In this document: positions 1-12,691 of the stretch, piece after piece
How the letters are laid out: each line of letters starts with the position of its first letter
Numbering within the stretch: the first letter of the stretch is position 1
Assembly: GCA_935421135.1 (NCBI GenBank)
Contig: OW285188.1
Span: 4,516,733-4,580,732 of the forward strand
Length of the DNA stretch: 64,000 nucleotides
DNA from: Bugulina stolonifera
Lineage: Eukaryota > Bryozoa > Gymnolaemata > Cheilostomatida > Bugulidae
Direction: 5' to 3'
Translations under genes and position numbers: made by a program
Notes under the pieces: generated by a model
What the model saw: the letters and a program-made list of their open reading frames with translations, nothing else
The model's database searches: none
Told to the model about the DNA's origin: nothing

Positions 1-211
1 GACTGTAGACTGGTAAACATTTTAAAATTGACCTACATTCATGTGTAAAATTGAAATTTTCTGTGTTGACCTCAAGTTATCATTTATTTGAGTTTTTTGA
101 CACTGTATAATATATTTTTGTAGTTGCTTTATATACGTGTAAGTTCTTTATATACGTGTAGGTTCTTTTGTGTGTTTTATAGATATACTTGTACTATCAG
201 AAACGGCTCTC

Positions 212-237
212 TTGGTAGAATTTCGAAATTCTACCAA
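212..237. repeat. Perfect 26-bp palindrome
   Basis: The sequence reads identically on both strands, with arms TTGGTAGAATTTC meeting at a central TCGA. It could form a cruciform or be the fused ends of a foldback element. No function is implied. Confidence 0.9.
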
Positions 238-369
238 AATTAAAGACAATATTGCTGCAACTCAACCCATTATTCTCGGCATCTTTCTGGTGTTAACGCT
301 GCCATATCTTTAACTATATACATGTAGTTATAAGATGGGAATGATATTATACATGCAAATGTAGAGTGA

Positions 370-503
370 AAAATTGCATGTACTTGGTACATGAAAAAAG
401 GCGAGTTATTGTATAAATACAGCTACACCCAATTATTTCATGTACAGTGAAATACCACTACTTAATTTAATATCTTGACTAAAGATAGAAAAATAACTGC
501 AAC
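370..503 (+). repeat. Dispersed repeat X, copy 1 (partner 2519-2656)
   Basis: About 130 bp beginning AAATTGCATGTACTT and ending near AAATAACTGC is repeated in direct orientation at 2519-2656 with scattered substitutions and small indels. The two copies bracket the reverse transcriptase relic. Confidence 0.8.
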
Positions 504-624
504 ATGAATGATGGAGGACAGAGATATCAAAGTCGCAAAGCTGTAAAGCATATTAATTTAGCCTTCAACCAACCAACAATTGAGAAGGGCAGATGCAAGG
601 CTCCAAAGAAGATACATGTAATAT

Positions 625-708
625 AATGATTGAGGGTAAAACCAAATAAACTATTATCTTCATAAAAAGTCGCTGAGCGATTTAAAAATTTAGCATAATG
701 AAGATAAT
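625..708 (+). repeat. Dispersed repeat Y, copy 1 (partner 3470-3553)
   Basis: About 84 bp, from AATGATTGAGGGTAAAACC to TTTAGCATAATGAAGATAAT, recurs at 3470-3553 in the same orientation. It keeps the same order relative to repeat X, but the X-Y spacing is about 120 bp here and about 810 bp in the second copy. Confidence 0.8.
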
Positions 709-1200
709 TCATTCTGTGCTTCACTTGCTCCATTATTAAAAAGTTGAATCTAAGGTGTAGAACCCTCAGATAATCCCTTCCAGACAAGAGCTTGGTAGGC
801 TCATGTACCCACCGGTGAGTCTGTGAAACTTCCTTATGGTGTTTCAAACCAGCTCCATCGACAAGCTTGAGTAGTCTCTCTCTCCAGAAACCAGCTTCTG
901 CTGCTTTCGATCCAAGAGTGGTGCTCCTAATAACAGGAAAGCGATCCTCCAGAAGAAGCAGAAAAGCAGGTTAGGCACGTGAGGTGAAATGACGAAATGA
1001 TGATCAGGCTAGCTCTTGAGGAGGTAAGGTTGAGAGACTTATCTGCCAGATATATTAATGTTGAATTAAAAGTGTACGTAACAAGAATTCCCGCTATAGG
1101 GAAATTCTTGAGCTTGAGAGCAATCGAGTAAGCACCACTCAACCCTCTGCCTCTCCGCAGGGCACCCCCTCTTTTTCTTTTTCGTTTGATAACATCTTGA

Positions 1201-2169
<969 letters not shown>

Positions 2170-2894
2170 CTACTAATACCAATTTTCTAGTAAGTTATTA
2201 GCTACATTACATGTACACGCAGACATCTAAGGGATAACTTTAAGGCGAAAATCTGTGAACCAAGCGAAAGTGTAGAGGTTGAACCTGTTGAAGCGGACAT
2301 AACAGTAAAATCAATGAAAAAACAGTGTGGGTAGTACACTACTACTGATGAAAAAAACGGTTAATGCAGACTTAAAGATTCAGAATCTCAATCATTCACC
2401 TAGGGAGAAGTGTTGGAGAAAAAATGAAAGAAAAGAGCCAAATTTCATCTACAATTCCTTCTTAATAAGCAAGCTAAATAAAACTAGGTCAGTATGATAC
2501 CTTAAACTATATAGTGACAAAATTGCATGTACTTTGTACATGAAAAAAAGCGAGTTCTTGTATAAATACAGTAACACTCGGTTATTATAATATGTACATG
2601 TAAATACTACTACTCAATTTAATATCTTGGCTAAAAGATAGAAAAAATAACTGCCACACAAATGTACAATAGCTGTAATAGGTTTCTATTGACAACTGAT
2701 GGCATAACAGACACAGCAGACTGGGCCAATTTCTATTAAATATTTTTTTGACTCCAAATGCGAAGGATCGTCGCATCGGGGAAAATAATAAATTTAATAA
2801 AATTATTAAAATATTATTATTTCAATAATTTTCTCAGTACATTCCCGAACACCATCGCATGTTTTATTGCAATGCAATCCATTACCTAACGGCC

Positions 2895-2942
2895 GTATAA
2901 TTCATTGTATAATTCATCGTATAATTCATCGTATAATTCATT
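2895..2942 (+). repeat. 12-bp tandem repeat, 4 copies
   Basis: GTATAATTCATT/C is repeated four times head to tail. Short ATCGCAT/ATGCGAT inverted words flank it within about 60 bp on either side. Confidence 0.9.
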
Positions 2943-3934
2943 ATAGTCCATTATATGAATATAATGCGATGTTTCTGTTGCCGAAAGTACCCATATACAT
3001 GTAGCTACATGTAATTGGTAAAGACATCCATGAATTCAGTCCAGCATAGTGAGAAAATGAAGATGTTAAGTCAACGTATACTTATGATGAAGATTTAACT
3101 GCAGAATTTGATTCTCTTGCAATGTTATGTAATGACTGTGGTACATAATTTGTGAAAATATAATTTTATAATCCGAGTTCAGCTACACAAAATAAAAAAA
3201 AAATGTCATCAAATTAATGGCCGATTTGATCTGCTTGTTGGAGAGTTCAGTGGCTGATAAACCTATTATATTGAGTATGATTAGAAAGAGCAGAGGGTCA
3301 GCTTTTAGAAAATATGCATATTGATAGGAGTTGTGTCTCCCAGTGTTGAGTCATAATGTTTTAAATATAGTTACAAGCACCTAGCCACCAGGGTTGAGCA
3401 TATACTCTGGTGGTCAAACTTCAAAGTGTCAATGCTGTCATATCTTACTGGATTCTGCTGCTGTAATAGAATGATTGACGGTAAAACCGAATGAACTATT
3501 AGCTTCATTACCAGCTGCTGAGAGATTTAAAAATTTAGCATAATGAAGATAATGAGATAATGTGAAGTACATGTGCAAGGTCATTTCAAAGTTTGTCTAA
3601 CATACATGTAAGTACACAATATTGTAGATAATATAAATAGACTTGGAGGAGCAGACTGTTTAACCTACTGTAAAATAAGCACAAACGCTTGGAAGCAAAT
3701 AGAATTTATTTAACCCATAGCGGCTAGGATAACCAGAGTACTAGCCTTAGGCTCAAGGCTTTCTTCATATAATTTCCTTCAGATGGTTTAGAAAAAGGCA
3801 AAAACACTAAAGTGTAGGATAAGGAAAACATGGGCATGCGAAACTCTGCAAAAGTTGAGAATGACATTAGTATAAGGGATGTGATGTGAATATTTAGGTA
3901 TAGGCATCAATATAATACAGCGTAGTGGCTTTAA

Positions 3935-3954
3935 GGGGGGGGGGGGGGGGGGGG
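3935..3954 (+). repeat. G20 homopolymer
   Basis: Uninterrupted run of 20 G. The exact length may be an assembly or sequencing artefact. A second run of 22 G lies at 39088-39109 inside an LTR. Confidence 0.85.
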
Positions 3955-4603
3955 TGTTAAGGCAGCAAGTAAGAGATTACATATTCTCAGACAATCCCTG
4001 AATCTAGATTTATTACTAGCGAATACAATCTTGAAATGGTGTCAGAAGTCACACAAAGTCATAGTGTTCCCAGGTAACATTTGTCAGGTTCAGTTGAGCC
4101 TGATTATGGTGGGGAAGTCTAAAAAGTATTTTGTGTCAACACGTCCCAAGAATGTTGGGAATGTTTATTCAATGAGAAAATGAATTCAAAAAGTGATGCA
4201 CAAAGCACAAAACCAGCATAACATGTATAGCAATAGCAAGAATTGCATGTTATAGTAAAATAGAAAAAAGATAGGCAATGCAAGTGTTCGGGAGGTAAAA
4301 TGTGTAGAACGGTAGAATATTGTATGTTGTGTGTAAAGAATGTATGTGAGTATACAACAGTTTGACTAATTAAAGAAATTCTCCTGTTGGGATAGGGCTA
4401 TTATTGATGTCCGACGCGAAAAATTCACTTTCATTATTTGCTTGAAGCCATACAAAAATATGCCAAGGATGCCCCCTCCAAACCTAAAATACATTTAGGT
4501 GACCTGCATGGCAGTGGAAAAGTTAAAAATATTTCCTAATTGCCTGTCACAAAGCTAACCTGCCACAGTTGAAGAAAGTATGATGTAAAATAATATCATG
4601 TAT

Positions 4604-4690
4604 TGTATATATCTGAATTGTCACACGACAGTCTCTATACAGATCACAATTATTGTTACTCTTCTTAAACAGTCAGAAGTAGATAAAAGC
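4604..4690 (+). repeat. ~90-bp direct repeat, copy 1 (partner 5443-5537)
   Basis: The block TATCTGAATTGTCACACGAC..CTCTATA..CACAATT..CAGAAGT recurs at 5443-5537 directly downstream of the retrozyme monomer, with about 80-85% visible identity. Confidence 0.7.
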
Positions 4691-5231
4691 AGATGACTGC
4701 AGCATTCTCGTTTTATAAATAGTATACGCCGAGAATTATCTACAGCTGCTTATTTACTATAAATTATTATTAATATTGTAAAAGTCAAAATTACTACAAT
4801 TATCTGAATAATGACATGTAAATAATAATTCATAATTTGAATGTATCCAGTTGATTTTATTAGTCTGTCCAGGTCAGCCGTATTGAGACAAAATTGTTTA
4901 TTTACAGATATAATCCATCACAACCAGAAAGCAGATGCACGTGTATGTACAGAGATGTTACCATAGCACAATATGTAGATGTAAGTACATGAATATACAA
5001 ATGCATCATCATATTTATTAGTACTAGGTTACTGTAACTGTGTGTTATTTGGGACTAATGTAAATATAATATGTTGTTATGCTACCTGGGAATAATGTAT
5101 GGCATGAGAATAATCACACCTGGCAGTACCTGAGATCTAGTTATAAAAACTGAACAGTTTCAATGATAAATTAATAAGTTACTTTGGCATCAATTGTAAG
5201 ACTACATAGAATATACAATATACATGTACAT

Positions 5232-5437
5232 AAGTACACTGAACTGGTGGCATTACGCAATTCTCGCTGTCTCTGGCAGCTTGAGAACTTTGGTTCAGTG
5301 GATTTCACACCTTTTAAATACGCTTTGCTGTAAATATACAGTATTGCTAAGGTGTTCTCCCAGGCATATCTCTGAGCTGCACTGATGAGGTGTTAAACAC
5401 CGAAACAGTACACTGTATGCAGATTGAGTAAGTACAC
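5232..5437 (+). mobile_element. Dispersed retrozyme monomer with 8-bp TSD
   Basis: The 190-bp insert 5240-5429 is flanked by AAGTACAC at 5232-5239 and 5430-5437, which looks like a target-site duplication. The insert matches, base for base as far as I can compare by eye, the right-hand part of the tandem array at 26857-27500, and stops at the same right terminus (..CAGATTGAGT). It contains one complete hammerhead core. It is less than one full 249-bp unit, being truncated at its left side relative to the array. Confidence 0.8.
5366..5430 (+). ncRNA. Hammerhead ribozyme, type I (dispersed copy)
   Basis: The core CTGATGA (5382-5388) is followed by stem II GGTGT-TAA-ACACC, then GAAA, then a 4-bp stem III (ACAG/CTGT with loop TACA) and the cleavage trinucleotide GTA, placing cleavage after A5417. 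Stem I pairs CTGCA (before the core) with TGCAG (after cleavage), followed by an internal loop and outer ATATCTC/GAGTA pairing. Every conserved hammerhead core position is present. Confidence 0.88.
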
Positions 5438-5442
5438 ATCTA

Positions 5443-5537
5443 TGTATATAATATCTGAATTGTCACATGACACTCTCTATATATACCAGTCACAATTCTT
5501 GCTACTCTGTTTAAACAGCCAGAAGTGGATATAAAGC
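5443..5537 (+). repeat. ~90-bp direct repeat, copy 2
   Basis: Partner of 4604-4690, lying immediately after the retrozyme insertion. Confidence 0.7.
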
Positions 5538-6118
5538 CAAAACTAGGTCACAATAACACACAGACACAATGGTCATCCAAGTAAGTGTGTTATTAGACTA
5601 TTGACAGCCACGATAAATTTTACTAATTATAATTAACTCATTTGATTTAATTTTTAAATATGTTGTTTGCAAGTAGAATATCTAACTTCTGCATATAGAG
5701 ATACATTGTTCAATTAGACTTCTGTAGTAGCAACGCTAAAGTGACATTTTTCTCTGTTAATATGACAAAACATAAAACTGTTTAATAGTCATAATTACTG
5801 TGCTGGTTCATGTGAGGCACGAGTACAATGCTAGTACTGAAGCAGAATCCCCTTTGCGATAATACATGCACATCATAATTATTAGCATACACCACTAGCG
5901 GTGCATGATAGTACACAGTGAAATACTGAATCATCGAATAAGTTTACTATAATTTTACATCTTTGCGTATTTACATTAGGTAAAGTCCATCTGATTTCTA
6001 ACAAAAAATATTTAAATCTTATGTAACAGAAGATAAAATAATAAAAGACAATATTGCGAAGACAAGAAGTTACCAACTTGCAGGAAACAACTGAGATTAA
6101 ACTAGTCCACCATAATAT
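5538..6118. other. Gene-free stretch
   Basis: AT-rich sequence with no coding signal or recognisable repeat. Confidence 0.5.
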
Positions 6119-6781
6119 TGTAATGGTTTCTGTGATTTGGTGCGGTCGTCCTTGGACGACTATCGACCCAGAAATGAAGTGCCTATGAGTGGTAATAGGA
6201 CTTCGCATTACATGAAAGATCGAGCGGTCTCAGTAGCCCAAATACTACCAAAGACGACCCATCTGATCTCAAGTCCGACCTTCAGACTATACAGTGAAAG
6301 AGAGTAATTCAACCTAGTAGGCGGTTCGCAGAGCGAATGACCTAGTAAAAGGAAGAGAAAGTCCCTGTATCAAGTATAGATGTGTCTTTATTGAAAGCCA
6401 AGTGTAGACTGAGACAATGAACAGTAAAACAGTGCCCTTTATATAGTATAAGGACTTCCGGCCGACATGACGTCGGGAAAAGACGACGTGTGGTCGTCCG
6501 GAAGTTGCGCAACAAGATGGCCGCCGGAAGCCCGACGGCCGACCCAAAATAGGTCGGGTTCTACAAAAGTTGCTTATAATGGTCCAATTCATGTACAAAA
6601 TGAATATCAATGGATTCTGAGAGGTCGGGCCTCTGTACATGGGTATAAAAGGCATTAAAAGACTTAGAAATAATCGTACAATCATATATAACAATATAAG
6701 AGTAAAGTACAAGCAGATATATACATGTATGCACGCAATAATGAGTGTCAGATGTAAGATACGACTGGGCGTACCATCACA
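6119..6781 (-). mobile_element. Solo LTR, family 1 (copy A), TSD ATAT
   Basis: The LTR begins TGTAATGG and ends CCATCACA (CCATTACA in sister copies), with ATAT on both sides (6115-6118 and 6782-6785), so this is a clean 663-bp solo LTR with a 4-bp target duplication. Read on the minus strand it has a TATA box (complement of TTTATATA, 6438-6445) and about 50 bp downstream a polyadenylation signal (complement of TTTATT, 6387-6392), which is U3-R-U5 order. Sister copies lie at 34722, 43018, 45058, 48533 and 56047. The apparent ORFs in it recur in every copy and are LTR sequence rather than independent genes. Confidence 0.88.
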
Positions 6782-6785
6782 ATAT

Positions 6786-9064
6786 AATCAGGTTATATTT
6801 ATATTGAATAAGTGTATTATATACAAATACATGCAAGTCTAAGTATATACATGTAGGTATATCTACACTTCTGAAGATAAAAAAATGTATAACGTTATTG
6901 AGGTGGCTCGCAAGAGGTTTTAGAGCCTAATTTTGGCGAAACCTGATTTGAGGAAGAACAAAGTATGTGTAGATCGCCAACTGAACAAATATTACAATAG
7001 ACCACCATTACACAACCAATATTGTACAATGTAAGTAACCAATGTACATAAACATACACATGTACGACGTAAGTGCTGTATGAGGATGACAAACTCAGAC
7101 CAGTAAAACAGAATCAACCTCCTTAACCCTCCAGTATTACACTAACAGTAGATGAGCTTCTGCATAGAAACATTATTGTACTTGTACGCTGCTAAGAAAT
7201 GTCAGGTAATTTTAGCGCCTGCGAACATTTAAACTGGTTATGTTGGTGCTTACCTCAGTACCAGGTGGATTTCTCACTATCAACATGATCTGCTAGATTT
7301 TTTGCTGGAATTGCATGTACTTGTGTGATACTGTGATTTGTCTGAAGTGAATTAGAGGTCTTCAACCAGTCCGGTGTCTGAGAAAACGTTGGCTATTAAA
7401 ATGAATACAATAATACTGTAGCCATGGGAATAATTTCATCAAAGAGCAGGCAACTCCAATACATTAATTGTTTATAAACCAAGTGCCATCATTACAATGA
7501 TGAACAGTATAGAATGTAAACTTACTTCCTGTACACTTAGTCTAGATTCCATATCTAAATGGAAGGATGAGAGGTTACAGAAGTCCAACACAGCTCAATA
7601 TCATTTCTGTATTCATTGGTGACCAAATCAGATGTTCAACAGAAATCCTCACTCTACAAAAATAATATAATATGCTATGCTATTCATACAGTCATCAAAC
7701 ATGGCTACTGTGTAATTTCTGCTTTATGATGTGTACAATGTACATGTAAAATGTGTATGTTGTGTAAAACTACAGTTCAATCACCTAGGTACATGAACAT
7801 ACGTTGGAGATTTTATCATTTGACCTCTTAATTAATCTGTAACTATGGAGCATACATTGTACAACATTTAGTCTCTTAGAGATCAAACTATAGACACTGC
7901 TAGATAGAATATTATAATGTTACCTTCCTTTTTAGTAGACATTGAGATGTACCTTCACAGAGTCAAGTAAATAATGGTAGATATGTGTATATGCTCCTTA
8001 TAGTTACTAAGGTACATGGTAACTGAAGTGCTCACTGTTTAAGTCAATCTAATATAGGTGTGTATAAGCTGCCTTTGCTTCTTTCTGCTTGCTTGCTCTT
8101 TGTGTGGTCTAGCCTCCATAGCCAAAAAAGCTTAGACGCCAAAGATACTCACCTACAGCACATGCCACAGGTGATTCTGGGATACATGAACTGATGTATA
8201 AAAGAGCCAACCTGGGCATATGGTGATGATGGTGATGATGTTCAATAACTCAAACTTCTGTTTTTGTTGCCTATGGGTTTACTAGAGTTGAGATTCATAA
8301 ACCTCATTGCGCTCTTGCCATTATAAATGTTGACAATCAATCTTTCATCTAAAGATATTTTCAGTACGTACAGTATGGAACGTTTACAGGTACAGAGGCA
8401 TCAGGCCTATTACAGCCAAGCAGTGAGATACAATTTCTTCAAGTACATGAATATACATTTACAATGTCAGCGATGGGCTGTATCCCTCACCACAGTAGTA
8501 TGTCAACTCAATATAACTGGTTGAATATTTACAACCATCAAGATTCAACTACAATGTAGATGGATAAAACAGCTACATTTAAACATTATTATCCATATTC
8601 TGACTAATGTTTCGATATCTTATTTTATACATTATGCAATATGTAGGTCTACACATGCCTAGGTTGTTTTTACCAGAGATGCTGTGTCTAATATCAGATT
8701 GAGATGCCAGTAAGAAATTAAGCAGGTAGACAGAGAACTTACTTCAATTAACCAATTTCATGTTAAGTTATAAACTAGTGATTTCGTATTCTCACAGCAG
8801 CTTTGTCTAGATGCTACATGTATGATATTACGATGGATTGGCCGACTCACCCGACACCCAGGCCGACTTATGCACAGGTCATCAAAAAGACCTTGTCACC
8901 CAAGCGGATATTCTCCATCTTGAGTGACTCTAAGCATGCTTTTATTTTTAGATTCCTCGTAAAATAAGTGCACTTATTGTATGATTACAGTCTATGCTGT
9001 TTTGGCCATTATAATTGATGACCGACGTCTCAGATGTTTACCATACTAATATTAAATTCATTCC
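6786..9064. other. Gene-free stretch
   Basis: No coding region supported on either strand. The sequence is AT-rich with TACATGTA-type words and a short (GATGGT) run near 8220. Confidence 0.5.
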
Positions 9065-9430
9065 TCATGATTGTAAGCACTTTTTGTGCATGGCCGGCCC
9101 TTTTATGGTTGAAACTTGAGCACTTTTCAGTCATCTTGTTATGCAATTTCCAGGGACAATACCTTACCGTACAGCCCGAGCCCCTGTCAGCCTTTTAGCC
9201 GGTAATTCGAATCATATGAAAGCCAGCACAATTTCTATGCTAAATCAGTTGTTGATTGCACTTTAATAAAGCAACATCTCCTAACTTAACCTACAGAGTC
9301 TTACTCTTGCAGGCAGGGAGCTCCAGCCTTGGTCCCCTAAACTTTTAGCGCTCGAGCTCGTCCTCATAATCGTATAAGTCTCTTACTACACTCCTTGGTG
9401 AGTATAAACCTCAGACTTTTGTCGATCCTT
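9065..9430 (+). mobile_element. LTR family 2 fragment, opposite orientation
   Basis: Matches the reverse complement of the ~1-kb LTRs at 27872 and 58389. The shared words include GCACTTTTTGTGC..GGCCGGCCCTTTTATGG, the AATAAAGCAACATCTCCTAACTT segment with its polyadenylation signal, and the CTCGAGCTCGTCCTCAT segment. It is diverged and truncated at both ends. It is the only clear copy in the window whose promoter would face the + strand. Confidence 0.65.
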
Positions 9431-11619
9431 GACTCTTATACATAAGCCTAAGCAGTGTTCAAAGTGTGGTTATATGGGAGTATTTTTGGCGTGTACCCAC
9501 CTAAATTTTGGTGAGTACATGGTCAGCAGGCATGTACCCTCATGGTAATTGGCTAGTCTTGCTGAAGGCATGGCAGTTTTTGTAATCGAAGTAGATTTAT
9601 TGGTTGCTGAGTAACTGCTGATCGCAAACTTCCCTCTAATCTAAAGATCGTTTGATTGATAACAACGTGTTAGGCTAATTCCGAAATGTCAAAGTAAGTT
9701 AATGGTAGCTCGGACCTGCAACCTGCACACAAATAAATTCAATAATTAATCAGTGTGTGTTTTGATGTGCATTCAACTGCTTTTAATATTCACTTTGGTT
9801 TGTGAAAATACTAACTTGTTCAAAGAGATAAAATTTACCTGTCCTCCTGGAACTCATCCCTTCCTAGCATATAGCTGGTGATCTGTAGCAAGTACAGGCA
9901 GTAATTACACCCTCTGTTGTAGGTTTTTTCATCTAAATATTGAATTATAGAAAATTATACCCACATATAAAAGCAGGTTAAAAGTCTGCACTAGGCCTAC
10001 ATTGGCAACATGACTGTGATGGCTGCATACAGCTCTACATTAGTAGTAAACCAAACCTAACCAATAACCTATATAATATGTTACATTTCAATCTGTAATG
10101 ACCAGATTAATAATATCAGCTTACTTGATGGGAGTTTGCAAAACTTGGTGAGGTTAGTCCTTAGCTCTGGTGTATGAATCTGCCATGGTGCATTTTCTAC
10201 CAATGTCGCAATCAGGTTCCTTAGGTCATGGAGTGGCTTTATCATATTTAGCTCATACTGCTCTATAGGTGTGAAGACATCATACCTGACTAGTTGCACT
10301 GTACATACGTGTATTATTACAACACATTTACATTTGCATGTGCAATCACTAGACTGGACTGGAGTTACCTTCACTTGACTAACTGACTGATATTACTATG
10401 GTAACCAAGTTTATCATAATAACCAATGCAAGACCTGATTGGCCAATACATGTTATATATTATTTTATTAGCTTTAAAATATCATGTAGTATACTTTTCA
10501 TAGAGTGGAATTTTAGTAACAGAAATAAAAGGATCCAATATTATAAGTGCACATAAATATAGCTATTATTATTATTCTAAAAACCGCACGTATTGCTTCA
10601 AGATTATCCGCAGATAGACAAAAAATAGTCAACAGGCCTCCATAGACAGTTAGACACGGCAGTCATTCAAAATACAGTCCACGTGAATGTCCGTATTTAT
10701 AGTACTGCGAATACCCAGATATACGGCCATCACATAGGTTTGCTGAGGTAGGGGTGTGGCCAGTAGATAATAGAGCTGGTCGTCTCCTTACACCTGGAAT
10801 AACATAATTCGTATCATTATCAAATAATTCTAAATGTCTAGTGTGGAATGTTACATGTACATTCGCTATACAGTGCAATTTATAAAAGTAAGGTAAACGG
10901 CAGCGTAGCCAAATCTGATAGAGATGTCTTATTTAGACCAGTGAGCCATTCTATGTTTTCTCCATAACTTGTGTTATTTGTCATAAAAATTCATTGTACC
11001 TTTCATTACATTCTTGAGCAGTGTCTGTTATTAGCTCCTCAACTTTTAAATCTTTAGACCATATATTCACTCCTTTCTCTAATAAGATCTGTTCAATCTC
11101 TTATTCCTACATTTTATGACAGAGCTTGATTAGACAGTATTTTTGGCTGTGTGGATAAGTATATAGGCCTACATATTGAACTGGTCATGAAGGATAAATC
11201 CAGACAAACTAAAATCCAATGAGCTGCTAATTTTATTCCTGGTTTTGGTGACCCACAAACATGCAACTCAAATTAAGTAAAGATTGCACTTCGTAGTGTT
11301 TACATTATTTTATCTACTGTGAAGGGCTTATAGTATCAAATGAAAAAATCTTAAAATGCCATTTAATAATGTGATAATATATCTATTTATACAACTGTGA
11401 CCAGTTTCTCTTTGTTGCCCGAACTTCAACTGTCTATTACTTTGTTGCTTTCCTCCTTTTCCTCTTCAGCCACTATTCTACAACAAGCACAGATATAGCT
11501 GTGAATATCTTTGCTTGATTTGGTTCCCTAGGTATACATTGGGTGTAGTGTCAATTTCATGACACAACCAGGGCCCAACCCACCGGAGAAGCATGCAATT
11601 GGAGTCGCTAAAGTATGAT
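9431..11619. other. Mostly gene-free; one exon-like block
   Basis: Apart from the exon-like block 10125-10298 no coding segment is convincing. The material is AT-rich unique-looking sequence. Confidence 0.5.
10125..10298 (-). CDS. Isolated exon-like block, family unknown
   Basis: On the minus strand a GTACAG acceptor precedes position 10298 and a CATCAA|GTAAGC donor follows 10125. Between them are 174 bp open in one frame, starting and ending in phase 1. The peptide contains YELNMIKPLHDLRNLIATL and then a PWQIHTPELRTNL segment, with composition like a structured globular protein. I recognise no domain. It may be an exon of a host gene or of a spliced transposase. No partner exons could be joined with confidence, so this is a partial hypothetical. 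Confidence 0.4.
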
Positions 11620-11986
11620 TCTTCTACAATACTACGGAATGAATTCCTGGTTTACTGCATATATATCCATTGAGCTCTCTGCTATAGTCCATCACTGGTA
11701 TAGCCTTTGAAGGTTTATTCGGCTGTAGTGCAGCCATTGGTGAGATAACTCCAGTCACTCTACCATGAACACTCTTATCATCTAGCTGTAGCCAACCATT
11801 GGATATCCACTGTTGAACCTTTCTTTCACAGTCATCACGAATATCATCTGAAACTGAGTACTCCCCACAACAATTAATCAATTTTGGCTCGCTGTCTTTC
11901 CTTTTCCACGTAGTAATCCAACATTGACCATTGAACTTTGCGTCAAAGTCATTTTTATGTGTGTTGAGTTGTTGGTCATTAGTGTC
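11620..11986 (-). pseudogene. Gypsy RT N-terminal part (distal half of split relic)
   Basis: The minus-strand reading frame encodes the start of a Ty3/gypsy RT: a WITTWKRKDSEPKL segment, the EYSVSDDIRDDCERKVQQWISNGWL segment, SPMAALQPNKPSK and the VMDYSRELNGY segment that corresponds to the conserved DFRELN-type motif. It breaks off shortly after, near 11620. The BEL element at 11987-20114 separates it from its gag/protease part at 20115-21235. The GTGTC duplicated at the BEL ends marks where the gypsy copy was split. The catalytic YxDD, RNase H and integrase are absent. Confidence 0.75.
11982..11986. repeat. BEL target-site duplication, left (GTGTC)
   Basis: GTGTC immediately before the left LTR is repeated at 20115-20119 immediately after the right LTR. 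Confidence 0.9.
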
Positions 11987-12385
11987 TGTAGCTGCTGGCA
12001 CCGCTGCTAGAAGGCGAGTTATTATTTTGGAGCAGAGCTCTACATCGAATTGGTTTTCTTGTTATGATTGATAGGTATTACGCTGTTTATTTTTGACGAG
12101 TGAAACTCAGTGCTCCAATATTTCTACATAATTATATATTGATACTGATTATAATATTATGGTTGTGTCTCTATAAAGAACTGAACCCGCACTGAAGAAA
12201 TCAACCCACTGGAACCCACACAACCCCCACGCAAGCCAAGCAGCCAGTCCAGCCACTGCAGCAAGCCCAACAGCCACCGCTTCAGACAATGATGAAAGCT
12301 TTTTCCATCACTGTCTTAGGCACACAAGCCCTATCCAACACAGCAGTGGTCACACCAATCGCCCCAGGTCCCAGCAGCAGCTACA
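11987..12385 (-). repeat. BEL 3' LTR (element orientation)
   Basis: On the + strand it begins TGTAGCTGCTGG and ends CAGCAGCAGCTACA; the ends are inverted and have the TG..CA form. It is 399 bp, equal in length to the copy at 19716-20114, with visible differences such as GCTGCTAGAAGGCGAG against GCAGCTAGAAGGCGGG. Confidence 0.92.
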
Positions 12386-12396
12386 CTCCCCCCACC
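12386..12396 (-). other. BEL polypurine tract
   Basis: The minus strand reads GGTGGGGGGAG immediately before the 3' LTR. This is the expected position and composition of the plus-strand DNA synthesis primer. Confidence 0.85.
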
Positions 12397-12691
12397 AAAA
12401 GACCAGACACACCACAGCACTCCCCTGAATCCTCCGTACTTAACCTCAGCAAAACATGTCAATGGTGCCAATTTGTCCGCATTATATAATTTTCAGTCGG
12501 ATCCATATTCAATACATTAACAAAGTGAAAAGAAGAAAAGAGAAAAAGAAAATTTGTGTTTAAAGGGGCTCACTCATAGTCTGGCAAACCACCTGCAATT
12601 GTGGGTTTGCATGAAAACTGTAGAAAAAAAAAAAAAAGAAATGGATTAGTTATTTAGTAGATGAGATAGGGATGTTTGTCTTCGACACCAG

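Larger units (their letters stand above)
1..1200. other. Intergenic, AT-rich, repeat-bearing
   Basis: No supportable gene. The stretch holds a perfect palindrome at 212-237 and two blocks that recur about 2-3 kb downstream (370-503 and 625-708). The last 200 bases before 1201 may be decayed 5' sequence of the reverse transcriptase relic that follows, because short open stretches lie in all frames, but no domain is recognisable. Confidence 0.6.

Noticed and set aside
3935..3954. G-quadruplex regulatory element
   Set aside because: A pure G homopolymer could fold, but there is no gene nearby and the length may be an assembly artefact.
6314..6712. 108-165-codon ORFs recurring at 6.3, 34.9, 43.2, 45.1, 48.7 and 56.2 kb
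   Set aside because: They lie inside the U3/R part of family 1 LTRs, across the TATA and polyadenylation signals, and look similar only because the LTRs are similar.
10663..10793. Terminal exon after a TATTCCAG acceptor on the minus strand
   Set aside because: Acceptor is plausible, but the 43-codon peptide has no similarity I recognise and it cannot be joined in phase with the neighbouring exon, which lies downstream of its stop.
12289..12489. 66-codon + ORF in the BEL LTR region
   Set aside because: It crosses the LTR edge and polypurine tract on the non-coding strand of the element.
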